Assembly (NCBI GenBank): GCA_964400875.1 | Contig: CAYNWK010000009.1 | Span: 1-61,270 of the forward strand | Length of the DNA: 61,270 bases | Source of the DNA: CAYNWK01 sp964400875 | Lineage (GTDB): Bacteria; Chloroflexota; Anaerolineae; Anaerolineales; UBA4823 | Reading direction: 5' to 3' | Shown here: positions 25,840-34,013 of the stretch, in pieces | How positions within the stretch are numbered: the first letter of the stretch is position 1 | How the letters are laid out: each line of letters starts with the position of its first letter | Notes under the pieces: generated by a model | What the model was told of the DNA's origin: nothing | What the model saw: only the letters and a program-made list of their open reading frames with translations | The model's database searches: none | Made by a program: the position numbers and the translations under genes

Positions 25840-25864
25840 TCCCCCAAGTGTGTAAATCCTAAAC
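25840..25864 (+). repeat. Dispersed intergenic motif, copy 3 (divergent)
   Basis: CTCCCCCAAGTGTGTAAATC followed by CTAAA. It shares CAAGTGnGTAAnTCCTAA with copy 2 (about 18 of 22 positions). It is about 205 bases upstream of the aminotransferase gene and in the same orientation. Confidence 0.5.
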
Positions 25865-25928
25865 CAATCAAAGCCGCGGCGGATCCCGAAGAATCGACAG
25901 GAATGAAATGAGCGCGGCAGATTCGGAG

Positions 25929-25937
25929 TGATATAAT
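25929..25937 (+). promoter_or_regulatory. Extended -10 promoter for the aminotransferase gene
   Basis: TGATATAAT is an extended -10 element. It leaves a leader of about 125 bases before ATG 26069. The rest of the 276-base gap contains motif copy 3 and nothing else I can name. Confidence 0.45.
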
Positions 25938-26068
25938 TCGGGCGCGTCGAGATTAACCCAGCAAGGGGTGGTGAGCATCCCTTCCAGCCTACCAGTTCTG
26001 TGTTATTTCACCGGGAGGCAAGGGCTGAAACTTGACAATGACGCATCAATCTCACGTGGAGAAAAAAT

Positions 26069-27406
26069 ATGCAACCCATGAAGCTTCCAGGTCCGAAGGC
26101 AAAAGCGATCATCGACCGCGACCAAGTGGTAATTTCTCCTTCCTATCCGCGCGGTTATCCTTTCGTTATGGACCACGGCAAAGGCACTGAGGTCTGGGAT
26201 GTTGATGATCACCGTTTCTTGGATTTTGCCGCCGGTATCGCGGTGGTATCAACCGGGCACAGCAACCCGAAAGTCGTCAAAGCAATCCAGGATCAGGCGG
26301 AAAAATTTATTCATATTTCTTCCGATTTCTACCACGCGCCTTGGGTGGATCTCGCCGAACGCCTTGACCTGATCGCGCCGTTTAAAGAAGACGCGATCTC
26401 CTTTATGACCAATTCAGGTACGGAGAGTGTGGAGGCTTCGATCAAGTTATCCCGCTACCATACCGGGTGCAGCCAGTTCATCGGCTTCCTGGGGGCTTTT
26501 CACGGGCGGACCTTGGGCTCTCTAGCCTTCACCGCCAGCAAGCCAATCTATCACGAAGGTTTTTACCCGATGATCAGCGGGGTGGTGCACGTGCCGTTCC
26601 CAAACACCTACCGCCCGGTGCTCGCCACCCGTCCGGGAGAGGATTATGGGGAAGCGGTGGTGCGCTACATAGAAGAGCAGATTTTGGGTAAACTGCTGCC
26701 TGCCGATGACGTCGCCGGCATCTTGATCGAGCCAATCCAGGGAGAAGGTGGTTATATCGTGCCTCCCGAGGGGTTCTTCCCGGCATTGCGCGATTTATGC
26801 GACCGCTACGATATCCAGTTGATCGTGGACGAAGTTCAATCTGGAATGGGTAGGACGGGTAAGTGGTGGGCGATCGAGCATTTCGGCGTAGAGCCGGACA
26901 TTGTTTGCGTCGGTAAGGGGATCGCTTCCGGCATTCCTCTGGGCGCCATCATCGCCAGGAAGAGCATTGTCAGCTGGCCAAAAGGCTCTCATGGAAACAC
27001 CTACGGCGGCAACCCCATCGCCTGCGCTGCTGCGCTGGCGACCATCGATCTGATCGAGAGCCAATACATGGTGAACGCCGCCGATGTAGGCGAGTATGCC
27101 AAGGATGCCTTGGAAGAGATTATGATGCGGCACCCCAGCATTGGCGATGTGCGGGGCATCGGGCTCATGATAGGCGTTGAATTCGTCAAAAACAAGGAAA
27201 CGAAGGAAGCTGCCACTGAATTGCGCGAGCGTATCGTCGATCTGGCGTTCGAGCGCGGCTTGCTCACTTTGGGCTGCGGTCGCAGCACAATCCGCATTTC
27301 ACCGCCCCTAAGCATTTCGCGTAGTGAAATCGACGAAGGGTTGAAAATTCTAGAAGAGGCGATTTCGATCGCGGAGCGTGAGATGCTGGTCGCCTATGCT
27401 GCCTGA
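26069..27406 (+). CDS. Class III PLP aminotransferase (4-aminobutyrate/acetylornithine type)
   Basis: A 445-residue PLP enzyme. NSGTESVEASIKLSR is the phosphate-binding segment, FHGRTLGSLAFTASK follows, IVDEVQSGMGRTGKWWA contains the PLP-contacting Asp, and the Schiff-base lysine is in CVGKGIASGIPLGA. The whole fits the family that includes GABA, acetylornithine and related omega-amino acid aminotransferases; the substrate cannot be fixed by eye. No arginine or GABA genes are adjacent. It overlaps the next gene, a sensor kinase, by 11 bases. Confidence 0.9.
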   Translation: MQPMKLPGPKAKAIIDRDQVVISPSYPRGYPFVMDHGKGTEVWDVDDHRFLDFAAGIAVVSTGHSNPKVVKAIQDQAEKFIHISSDFYHAPWVDLAERLDLIAPFKEDAISFMTNSGTESVEASIKLSRYHTGCSQFIGFLGAFHGRTLGSLAFTASKPIYHEGFYPMISGVVHVPFPNTYRPVLATRPGEDYGEAVVRYIEEQILGKLLPADDVAGILIEPIQGEGGYIVPPEGFFPALRDLCDRYDIQLIVDEVQSGMGRTGKWWAIEHFGVEPDIVCVGKGIASGIPLGAIIARKSIVSWPKGSHGNTYGGNPIACAAALATIDLIESQYMVNAADVGEYAKDALEEIMMRHPSIGDVRGIGLMIGVEFVKNKETKEAATELRERIVDLAFERGLLTLGCGRSTIRISPPLSISRSEIDEGLKILEEAISIAEREMLVAYAA

Positions 27407-28946
27407 TTTTCGGGTCCGCCAACGCGACTACCTGCTAGAAATCGGGCGGGCATTGACCCAGGAATTAAACCTGGACAAATTGTTGGCCCGTATCCTGAAT
27501 ATCTCGGTTGAGATGCTCGCCGGGCAGTCCGGCTTGATCATCTTGCGCAATGAGGAAGGGGGCTGGAACCTGGCCACCTCCCACGGCATCTCTCCTGCTT
27601 TTTTGAATTACCTGGATCCGCTGCTGACCCGCATCCCTGAGAGCGACGATCCGGGCAACTTTGAAATCCCCAAGCTCAACCAGCTGCTCCAGCAGATCAC
27701 CCGTTCGGCCAGCCTGGGGTTGCTGGGCGGGGTCGGGCTGCCTATGATCGTCCATGGCCAGGTCTTCGGGTTGATTTTCGTATTCCGGAATTACGCCGGA
27801 CGATTCTCAACCAACGACCGCGCCTTGCTCCAGAGCTTCGCGGATCAGGCGGCTATCGCGGTTCGCAACGCACAGCTCTACACCCAGATCCGTCGAGAAA
27901 AACAGCGTATGGACACGCTGTTGGATTCAGCGCCGGATGGTATCCTGATCCTGGCCGCCGATCACACCATCGAGCGTTGTAACCGGGCTTTCGCCCGCAT
28001 ATTGGGCAAACCGGAGCAGGAGGTTGCCGGCTCCGTTCACGAAGAGGTGATCAAGTGGGCGCATTTATCCCGCGGCCCGACCCTGGAACAGGCCGAAGCC
28101 GGGGGTTGGCCCCTGACCCCCAACGCGACCATCTACACCGAAGGCGATTTACAAAGGCCAGACAGACAGCCTCTGCCGGTCGGGATCACCTATGCGCCCC
28201 TGCTCTCTGGAGAGGGTTTGTTAATCAACATCATCGCTACCATTCGAGATATCACTCACTTTCGCGAGGCTGATGAGCTGAAAAGCACGTTTATCTCCGT
28301 GATCAGCCACGAACTAAAAACCCCGGTGGCTTTAATCAAGGGGTATGTTGGGACGCTGCGCCGTGAAGATGCGGTTTGGGACCGTGAGGTTGTAGACGAC
28401 AGCCTAGCTGTTATCGAAGACGAAGCCGACAGGCTGACGGAATTAATTGAAAATTTATTAGACGCTACCCGCTTGCAAGCCGGTACGCTTTCGTTGAACC
28501 GCTCGGAAGTTGCGCTTGCGTCGATGGCTGAAAGGCTGGCGGAGCGTTTTCGCACCCAAACCGAGAGTCATGCGATCGTGGTGGATTTTCCCGACAATTT
28601 TCCCGTAATCCTGGCTGACGAAGACCGTTTGGAGCAAGTGTTTTATAATTTATTATCGAATGCGATAAAATATTCGCCCGAGGGCGGTGAAATTCTCATC
28701 AGCGGCCAGATTCGTCCGGAGCAAGTGGTTGTTTGCGTCAGCGATCAGGGCCCGGGTATAGCCCCTGGGGATATCCCGCACGTATTTGACCGGTTTTACC
28801 GCTCTCAGGAGACCAGCCGTACTACCAAAGGCGCTGGTCTGGGCTTGTTCTTAGCCCGGGCGGTCGTCGAAGCGCATGATGGACGCATTTGGGTCGATCC
28901 TCAGCCGGACAAAGGCACGCGCATTTGTTTCTCCGTGCCGCGCTGA
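27396..28946 (+). CDS. GAF-PAS sensor histidine kinase
   Basis: A 516-residue soluble kinase: an N-terminal GAF domain (about 20-160), a PAS domain (about 170-285, DGILILAADHTIERCNRAF), a HisKA dimerisation domain with His305 in ISVISHELKTP, and a HATPase domain (about 405-516) with NLLSNAIKYSPEGG, DQGPGIAPGDI and GAGLGLFLARAVVEAH boxes. No membrane segment is present, so it senses a cytoplasmic signal. Its ATG 27396 lies inside the end of the aminotransferase gene, and no response regulator follows. Confidence 0.95.
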   Translation: MLPDFRVRQRDYLLEIGRALTQELNLDKLLARILNISVEMLAGQSGLIILRNEEGGWNLATSHGISPAFLNYLDPLLTRIPESDDPGNFEIPKLNQLLQQITRSASLGLLGGVGLPMIVHGQVFGLIFVFRNYAGRFSTNDRALLQSFADQAAIAVRNAQLYTQIRREKQRMDTLLDSAPDGILILAADHTIERCNRAFARILGKPEQEVAGSVHEEVIKWAHLSRGPTLEQAEAGGWPLTPNATIYTEGDLQRPDRQPLPVGITYAPLLSGEGLLINIIATIRDITHFREADELKSTFISVISHELKTPVALIKGYVGTLRREDAVWDREVVDDSLAVIEDEADRLTELIENLLDATRLQAGTLSLNRSEVALASMAERLAERFRTQTESHAIVVDFPDNFPVILADEDRLEQVFYNLLSNAIKYSPEGGEILISGQIRPEQVVVCVSDQGPGIAPGDIPHVFDRFYRSQETSRTTKGAGLGLFLARAVVEAHDGRIWVDPQPDKGTRICFSVPR

Positions 28947-29003
28947 ACTACCAGCTATCATCAATGCACCAATTTTTTCCCGAAAACCGAATAGGAGATT
29001 TGC

Positions 29004-30356
29004 ATGACCAGAACTCAAATCAAGTGTCCGAATTGTGGACAACCCATCGTCGCGGATATCCAGCAGTTGTTCGACGTTGCCAGAGATCCCGCGGCTAAAC
29101 AAGAATTGCTCTCGGGTACTTTTAACGTTGCCCGCTGCCCGCATTGCGGCTTTCAGGGAAACCTGTCAACGCCGATTGTATATCACGATCCGGAAGAGGA
29201 ACTCTTGCTAACCTTCATCCCAACAGAACTTAGCATGCCTCGCGACGAGCAGGAGCGCATGATCGGAGGCCTGATCAATCAAGTCGTTGAGAATCTCCCC
29301 CAGGAGAAGCGCAAAGGCTACCTCCTCCAGCCAAAACAGCACCTGACGATGCAGAGTTTAATCGAAAGGGTCCTGGAGACCGAAGGCATCACCAAAGAGA
29401 TGATTGAAGAGCAACAGCAGCGGTTGAACTTGCTGCAGCGGCTGATGATGATCTCGGACCGGGAGGCTCGGCGGGAGGTCATCCAACAGGAGGAGGCGCT
29501 GGTTGATAGTAATCTCTTCAGCATTCTCAGTCGTTTGCTGGAGGCTGCTGCGATGGGGGGCGACGAGAATTCAGCCCACAGTCTGGAAGATCTGCAGAAC
29601 GATCTCCTGGAAACCACAGAATTCGGTCGCCAGGTTCAGGAACAGTCCGCCGAAGTTCAGGCAGCGATCAATTCTCTGCAGCAAGCCGGACGAGAGCTGA
29701 CCCGCGAGAAGTTGCTCGAGCTGGTCATCGAAGCCCCAACGCCGGCTCGTCTGAGCGCTCTGGTCAGCCTGGCTCGCCAGGGGATGGACTATCAATTCTT
29801 CCAGCTATTGAGCGAGCGGATCGGCGACGCGCATGGTAAAGAACGCGATCGATTGGTTGAACTTCGTGAAAATTTATTGGAGCTGACCCGCCAGGTCGAT
29901 GAGCAAATTCAAGCGCGCGCCACTGCTGCCCGCGAGTTGTTGGAACAAATCCTGGAAGCCGAAGATATCGCCCAGACAACAGAAGCCAACCTGCCGGCGA
30001 TCAGTGAGGTGTTTATCAGCGTTCTGAATGGCGAATTGGAGGAAGCCCGCAAGCAGGGCGATTTAGAACGTTCCGCTAAGCTGAACCAGGTTCTTGAGGT
30101 GCTGCAACAAGCTAGCGAGTTGCCTCCTGAGGTTCAATTGATTGAAGAGATGCTCGAGGCGGAAGACGAGGCAGCCCGGCGTCTGCTGATGGAAGAGAAT
30201 CCCGAGGCAATCACGCCCGAATTTTTACAGATGCTGTCCGGGTTGATCGCCCAGGTGGAACAATCCAACCAGGATCCCCAGCTGCTAGAAAACCTCAATC
30301 AGCTCAACCGCCAGGCCAGGCGTTTCTCGATGGAGTCCAAGTTTAAGAGTGGTTGA
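29004..30356 (+). CDS. CpXC domain protein with long helical C-terminus
   Basis: A 450-residue protein. The N-terminal 100 residues hold a CpXC-type zinc module: CPNCG at residues 8-12 and CPHCG at about 45-49, with the CxxC pairs separated by a helix. The remaining 350 residues are acidic, Gln/Glu/Leu-rich and almost all predicted helix, probably coiled coil. The function of CpXC proteins is unknown. AGGAG precedes the ATG. It follows the histidine kinase by 57 bases and precedes wecB by 39 bases. Confidence 0.8.
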   Translation: MTRTQIKCPNCGQPIVADIQQLFDVARDPAAKQELLSGTFNVARCPHCGFQGNLSTPIVYHDPEEELLLTFIPTELSMPRDEQERMIGGLINQVVENLPQEKRKGYLLQPKQHLTMQSLIERVLETEGITKEMIEEQQQRLNLLQRLMMISDREARREVIQQEEALVDSNLFSILSRLLEAAAMGGDENSAHSLEDLQNDLLETTEFGRQVQEQSAEVQAAINSLQQAGRELTREKLLELVIEAPTPARLSALVSLARQGMDYQFFQLLSERIGDAHGKERDRLVELRENLLELTRQVDEQIQARATAARELLEQILEAEDIAQTTEANLPAISEVFISVLNGELEEARKQGDLERSAKLNQVLEVLQQASELPPEVQLIEEMLEAEDEAARRLLMEENPEAITPEFLQMLSGLIAQVEQSNQDPQLLENLNQLNRQARRFSMESKFKSG

Positions 30357-30395
30357 ATCCTCATTTTTCCCGAAAACGTTTGAAGGAATACCCTC

Positions 30396-31484
30396 TTGAA
30401 AATCCTGCAAATCGTCGGGGCACGGCCGAATTTCATGAAGATCGCCCCTGTTATGCGGGCGATGGCCGCGTCACCGGATCGCTTTGAGCAGCTGCTCATC
30501 CATACCGGCCAGCACTATGATGAGCAAATGTCTCAGGTATTTTTCGAGGAGCTGGAACTGCCTAAGCCTGACGTCAACCTGGAAGTAGGATCCGGGTCGC
30601 ATACCTGGCAAACTGCTCAGGTGATGCTGCGCTTTGAATCTATCCTCGAAGAAACCGATCCGGATTGGGTGATCGTTGTCGGTGACGTGAACTCTACCCT
30701 GGCATGCGCCCTGGTTTGCTCGAAATTGGGGGTGCCACTGGCGCATGTTGAAGCCGGTTTGCGCTCGTTTGACCGGAGCATGCCGGAAGAAGTTAACCGC
30801 CTGTTGACCGACCAGGTTGCCAGCTTGCTTTTCACTCCTTCTGCAGATGGAGACGAAAATTTAATTCGTGAAGGTGTCGCTCCGGGGAAAATTCACCGCG
30901 TGGGTAATGTCATGATCGACACGCTGGTGCGCTTGCAGCCTAAGGCTCGAGCTTGCTGGCCAGGGCTGCGAGATGAATTCAACCTTGATCAGTACGTCCT
31001 GGTCACCCTGCACCGGGACTTCAATGTAGACCGGGAGGATACACTGAGGGAGATCATGGCTAGTTTGATTGCCGTAAGCCGTGATGTTCGTGTGATCTTC
31101 CCCGTTCATCCTCGGACGCGGCGCAGGATCGAGGAATTCGGATTGCTGCCGAGTTCCAACGGGTTTTCCTTGCTGGAGCCGTTAGGTTACCTTGAGTTCC
31201 TGGCCTTGCAAGAGCACGCCGCGCTGGTTCTGACCGATTCTGGAGGGGTCCAGGAGGAGACCACGTACCTGGGAGTGCCTTGCCTGACGGTTAGGCCGAA
31301 CACGGAACGTCCGCTCACCATCAGTATGGGCACGAACCAGCTGGTGGACAGCGAGCGGTATGCCCTTTTGCGCGCCATAGTCGCCCGGATGGATGGGGAA
31401 AATCCGTCGCGCGTGATACCTCCGCTGTGGGATGGAAACGCCGCGGAGCGTATCAAGCGCGTCTTCGAAAATTTGGAAGCATGA
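30396..31484 (+). CDS. wecB: UDP-N-acetylglucosamine 2-epimerase (non-hydrolysing)
   Basis: A 362-residue enzyme of the WecB/MnaA family, which interconverts UDP-GlcNAc and UDP-ManNAc for cell-surface glycans. ILQIVGARPNFMKIAPV at the start, HTGQHYD, HVEAGLRSFDRSMPEEVNR, VTLHRDFNVDR and LTDSGGVQEETTYLGVPCLT are all diagnostic. The start is TTG 30396, with GAAGGA 6 bases upstream; no ATG fits before the Rossmann motif. The usual HR-E motif reads HRDFN here. Confidence 0.95.
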   Translation: MKILQIVGARPNFMKIAPVMRAMAASPDRFEQLLIHTGQHYDEQMSQVFFEELELPKPDVNLEVGSGSHTWQTAQVMLRFESILEETDPDWVIVVGDVNSTLACALVCSKLGVPLAHVEAGLRSFDRSMPEEVNRLLTDQVASLLFTPSADGDENLIREGVAPGKIHRVGNVMIDTLVRLQPKARACWPGLRDEFNLDQYVLVTLHRDFNVDREDTLREIMASLIAVSRDVRVIFPVHPRTRRRIEEFGLLPSSNGFSLLEPLGYLEFLALQEHAALVLTDSGGVQEETTYLGVPCLTVRPNTERPLTISMGTNQLVDSERYALLRAIVARMDGENPSRVIPPLWDGNAAERIKRVFENLEA

Positions 31485-31514
31485 GCGGTTGAAAATAAGG
31501 GAAGGGAGCAGCAG

Positions 31515-32018
31515 ATGAACGCAAAAGATGTGCTGTACTATGGTCACCAATGGTTTTTGAATACCCTCGAAGGGCTGGAAGAAAGCGATTGGGATACACC
31601 CGGAGTTTGTGGGGTCTGGTCGGTCAGGGAGATCGTTGCCCACCTGGCCTCTTTTGAGCACGTTCTGGTTGAAGTCCTGGAAAAGTATTATCTTGATGCA
31701 GGTCGGTCAACCCCGACCCTGGATCATCTCGCCAGCAGTCGAAAATTCAACGATGAAGAGGTGGCGAAGCGTAACGATCGCTCCGTAGCAGAAGTCTTCG
31801 CCGAGTATAAGGAGACTTATCAGAGAACCTTGCAGCTGCTTGAACAGATCCCGGTCGCAGAACGCCGTAGGGCAGGCGCGCTGCCCTGGTATGGCGAGCA
31901 GTATGACCTGGAAGATTACATCGCCTACCAGTTTTACGGTCATAAGCGCGAGCACGGTTCCCAGATCAACGTCTACCGGGATCAATTAAAAGCTTCGGCA
32001 AGTAACTTGGGTCGATGA
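31515..32018 (+). CDS. DinB-like four-helix protein
   Basis: A 167-residue protein resembling the DinB/YfiT-like metal-binding four-helix bundle superfamily. Supporting features are GVWSVREIVAHLASFEHVLVEVLE (the typical helix-2 histidine) and the C-terminal YQFYGHKREHGSQIN, giving a likely H...HxxxH metal site. Members are thiol-dependent transferases or uncharacterised stress proteins. GGGAGCAGC precedes the ATG. It is convergent with the cupin gene. Confidence 0.75.
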   Translation: MNAKDVLYYGHQWFLNTLEGLEESDWDTPGVCGVWSVREIVAHLASFEHVLVEVLEKYYLDAGRSTPTLDHLASSRKFNDEEVAKRNDRSVAEVFAEYKETYQRTLQLLEQIPVAERRRAGALPWYGEQYDLEDYIAYQFYGHKREHGSQINVYRDQLKASASNLGR

Positions 32019-32117
32019 GTTCATACGTTTCCTTCCGGCCTGGCACGCTGGAGGAATCCTGCGCGGTATTTCATTTCCCTCTTTCTTTTTAGTAAGCGCG
32101 AATGTCCATCCGAGAAA

Positions 32118-32438
32118 TCAAGGCGCGGGGGCGATGCCGACGAGCAAAACCAGACGATCTGTTTGGTGGTTGTTGACCCCATGAGGAACTCCCGCCGGCG
32201 CCCATACAACCTCTCCCGGGCGGGCGTCGAACTGTTCTCCGGCTACGCTAAATTCCCCCAGGCCTTCAAGCACCAGATAAAATTTATCCTGGTTATCGTG
32301 GGCATGAACGGCTTGTACCTGGCCTTTTTCCAAGCAATTAAGGCCAAGTAGCAGCCGCGTACTCTGAAAAAGCGTAGTTTTGAAGAATTTGACCGCATCG
32401 CTGCCAACCTGGCCGCGATAGTCTTTGACATATTGCAT
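32118..32438 (-). CDS. Small cupin-domain protein
   Basis: A 106-residue single-domain cupin. The two cupin motifs are visible: motif 1 from QAVHAHDNQDKFYLVLEG and motif 2 from ARPGEVVWAPAGVPHGVNN, with histidines (HAH, PHG) suitable for metal binding. ATG 32438 is preferred over the in-frame TTG at 32453 because GGAAGG lies at proper spacing before the ATG. It is the last gene of a minus-strand run after the selenoprotein and hotdog genes; the function is not known. Confidence 0.85.
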   Translation of the reverse strand: MQYVKDYRGQVGSDAVKFFKTTLFQSTRLLLGLNCLEKGQVQAVHAHDNQDKFYLVLEGLGEFSVAGEQFDARPGEVVWAPAGVPHGVNNHQTDRLVLLVGIAPAP

Positions 32439-32527
32439 CGCATCCTTCCTCAATGATTAGATGAAAAATTAAGTAGTACATCCGTTACAACAGAGTCGCC
32501 GGATGTTTCACTGGCGGAATATTGGAT

Positions 32528-33412
32528 TCAAGATCGCCTTCGTGCAGCCCTGATCATCTCCCGTAAGCGCGGCGTGATCTCTTTGATGATCGGGGATGGC
32601 TCGGCAGGTTGCCAAGCATCGATAGCTTCCTTTGTCGGTTGGCTCCATTTCTCCGGTGAGTGGACGATGACGCCGGGAGATTGGGCTTGCTCCAGGACGT
32701 CCAGGGCTTGAAAGATAATCCGCCTCTGTCCCGCCACATCGTGTGGTATTCCCAAGGTGTGCCCGAAGGGATACTCGACAGCCAGCGTCCTCGGCGCCCC
32801 GGTTTTTTCAACCCAAAATGGCATCATGGTGACCAGTATCGTAGACAGTCCGGCTGCTTCCAGGGTACGCGCCAGCACGGGCACGTTCAGAGCGCAGTCC
32901 GGTCAGGCCGGAGTGAGCAGCACGCAATCGACTCCGTCTTCGAGGAGCATTTGGCTAACCTCGGGGCCGTAAACATCTTTCCAAGGACTGGCGTCAGGCG
33001 GGTATCCCTGGTAGCCCATAAATGAAAATGAACGCTTGGCAAGGCCGCCAATGCGTCCTTCTTTTACCAGCTCCTGGAAACGGTCGATTGGCAGCACGAT
33101 ATTGGGGTCTGCAGCAATATCACGAGTGTTCAGGTGTAGATGGCTGACTCCGATCCGATCTTTAGGCAGATCCGTAGGCAAGACCCGGTAGGTTGGGTCG
33201 CCCCAACTGGGTTGTCGCTGCTCGCGTACCAGATCGAAGGGCTGCTGTACCTCTTGGTGATATAACCCTGCGGAGGTCACCAGACCGAATTTGCTTTCAG
33301 CCAGCGGCTTATTCAAAGGTGTCCAGGGGATAGGGTATTCTGGCTGGCGGTCGGTCGTTTGGTAGAAAAAAGCGATTAATCTTGGTAAGAATTTAAAACT
33401 ATCGACGGTCAT
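32528..33412 (-). CDS. GrdB-family reductase-like selenoprotein, UGA (Sec) codon at 32903-32905
   Basis: Read conventionally this is two fragments: 169 residues ending at TGA 32903-32905, then 118 residues that start without a ribosome-binding site. They share one frame and join into a single 294-residue protein with selenocysteine at residue 170. Around the TGA the protein reads DCVLLTPA-U-PDCALNVP, aligning a UxxC redox motif with the UGTC of GrdB (glycine/sarcosine/betaine reductase selenoprotein B); CPxC and UPxC versions are known in this family. The tail (LAVEYPFGHTLGIPHDVAGQRR) runs on without change of style. The hairpin at 32869-32895 fits a bacterial SECIS. The gene is shorter than classic GrdB (about 436 residues) and lacks grdA/grdE neighbours, so its substrate is unknown. 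Confidence 0.85.
32869..32895 (-). promoter_or_regulatory. Putative bacterial SECIS element
   Basis: Hand-folded on the mRNA: GCGC-U-CUG-A-ACG, apical loop UGCC, CGU-G-CUG-GCGC. That is ten base pairs in three blocks with a bulge and two mismatches. The apical loop starts 20 bases after the UGA and has G at its second position, which meets the usual bSECIS rules for loop position and loop guanine. Confidence 0.65.
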
Positions 33413-33434
33413 TGCAAGTGTAATTTCCGATAAG

Positions 33435-33914
33435 TCATTCTTCTTCGCCTTTGGCGAGGTAATCCGGGATCTGGACTGCCACGACTTCTCCTCGAGCAGT
33501 GACTTCTCCCTCGACAGAAACGGAGATGGCTACGACCACCTTTCGCCCTTTGATCTCGGTTGCGTAGCCCCGTAGTTCCAGAGGTGGACCCAATGGGGTC
33601 GGTTTGAGGTAATCAACATGTAGAGAGGCTGTGACGTAGCGAAATTTTGGCTCGCTGCCCATGGGCAGCCCGGCAGCGCGATGGGCTTCGGCTGCAGCTG
33701 TGCCGGTTCCATGACAGTCGATCAAAGAAGCGATCAACCCGCCGTAAACGTAGCCGGGGACGGCGATATGGTAGGCTCTGGGCGTAAATGTGCAGACCGC
33801 CTCTGTCCCATCCCAGCGGCTCTTGATCTGTAAGCCATGTTCGTTCAACCTCCCACAACCGTAGCAGTGCGCTAAATGGTCGGGATAGTGATCTTGAAAC
33901 GCGGGTTTCTCCAT
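33435..33914 (-). CDS. Hotdog-fold thioesterase (PaaI-like)
   Basis: A 159-residue single hotdog domain. CYGCGRLNEHGLQIKSRW at the N-terminus and GYVYGGLIASLIDCHGTGTAAAEA form the core helix, with the usual catalytic acidic residue (Asp in SLIDCHGT); the end is a run of beta strands. Such proteins hydrolyse acyl-CoA or aryl-CoA thioesters. ATG 33914 is chosen because GGAG lies at suitable spacing. It is 22 bases upstream of the selenoprotein gene on the same strand, so the two may be cotranscribed. Confidence 0.88.
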   Translation of the reverse strand: MEKPAFQDHYPDHLAHCYGCGRLNEHGLQIKSRWDGTEAVCTFTPRAYHIAVPGYVYGGLIASLIDCHGTGTAAAEAHRAAGLPMGSEPKFRYVTASLHVDYLKPTPLGPPLELRGYATEIKGRKVVVAISVSVEGEVTARGEVVAVQIPDYLAKGEEE

Positions 33915-34013
33915 TAAGGGCACTCTCCAAATGTTTTGACACGACCGATTCTAACCATATCACGTTGGCTTGACAATCGCCGGTTTCTTATGCTGAGAAA
34001 TCCGGCTTGGAAA

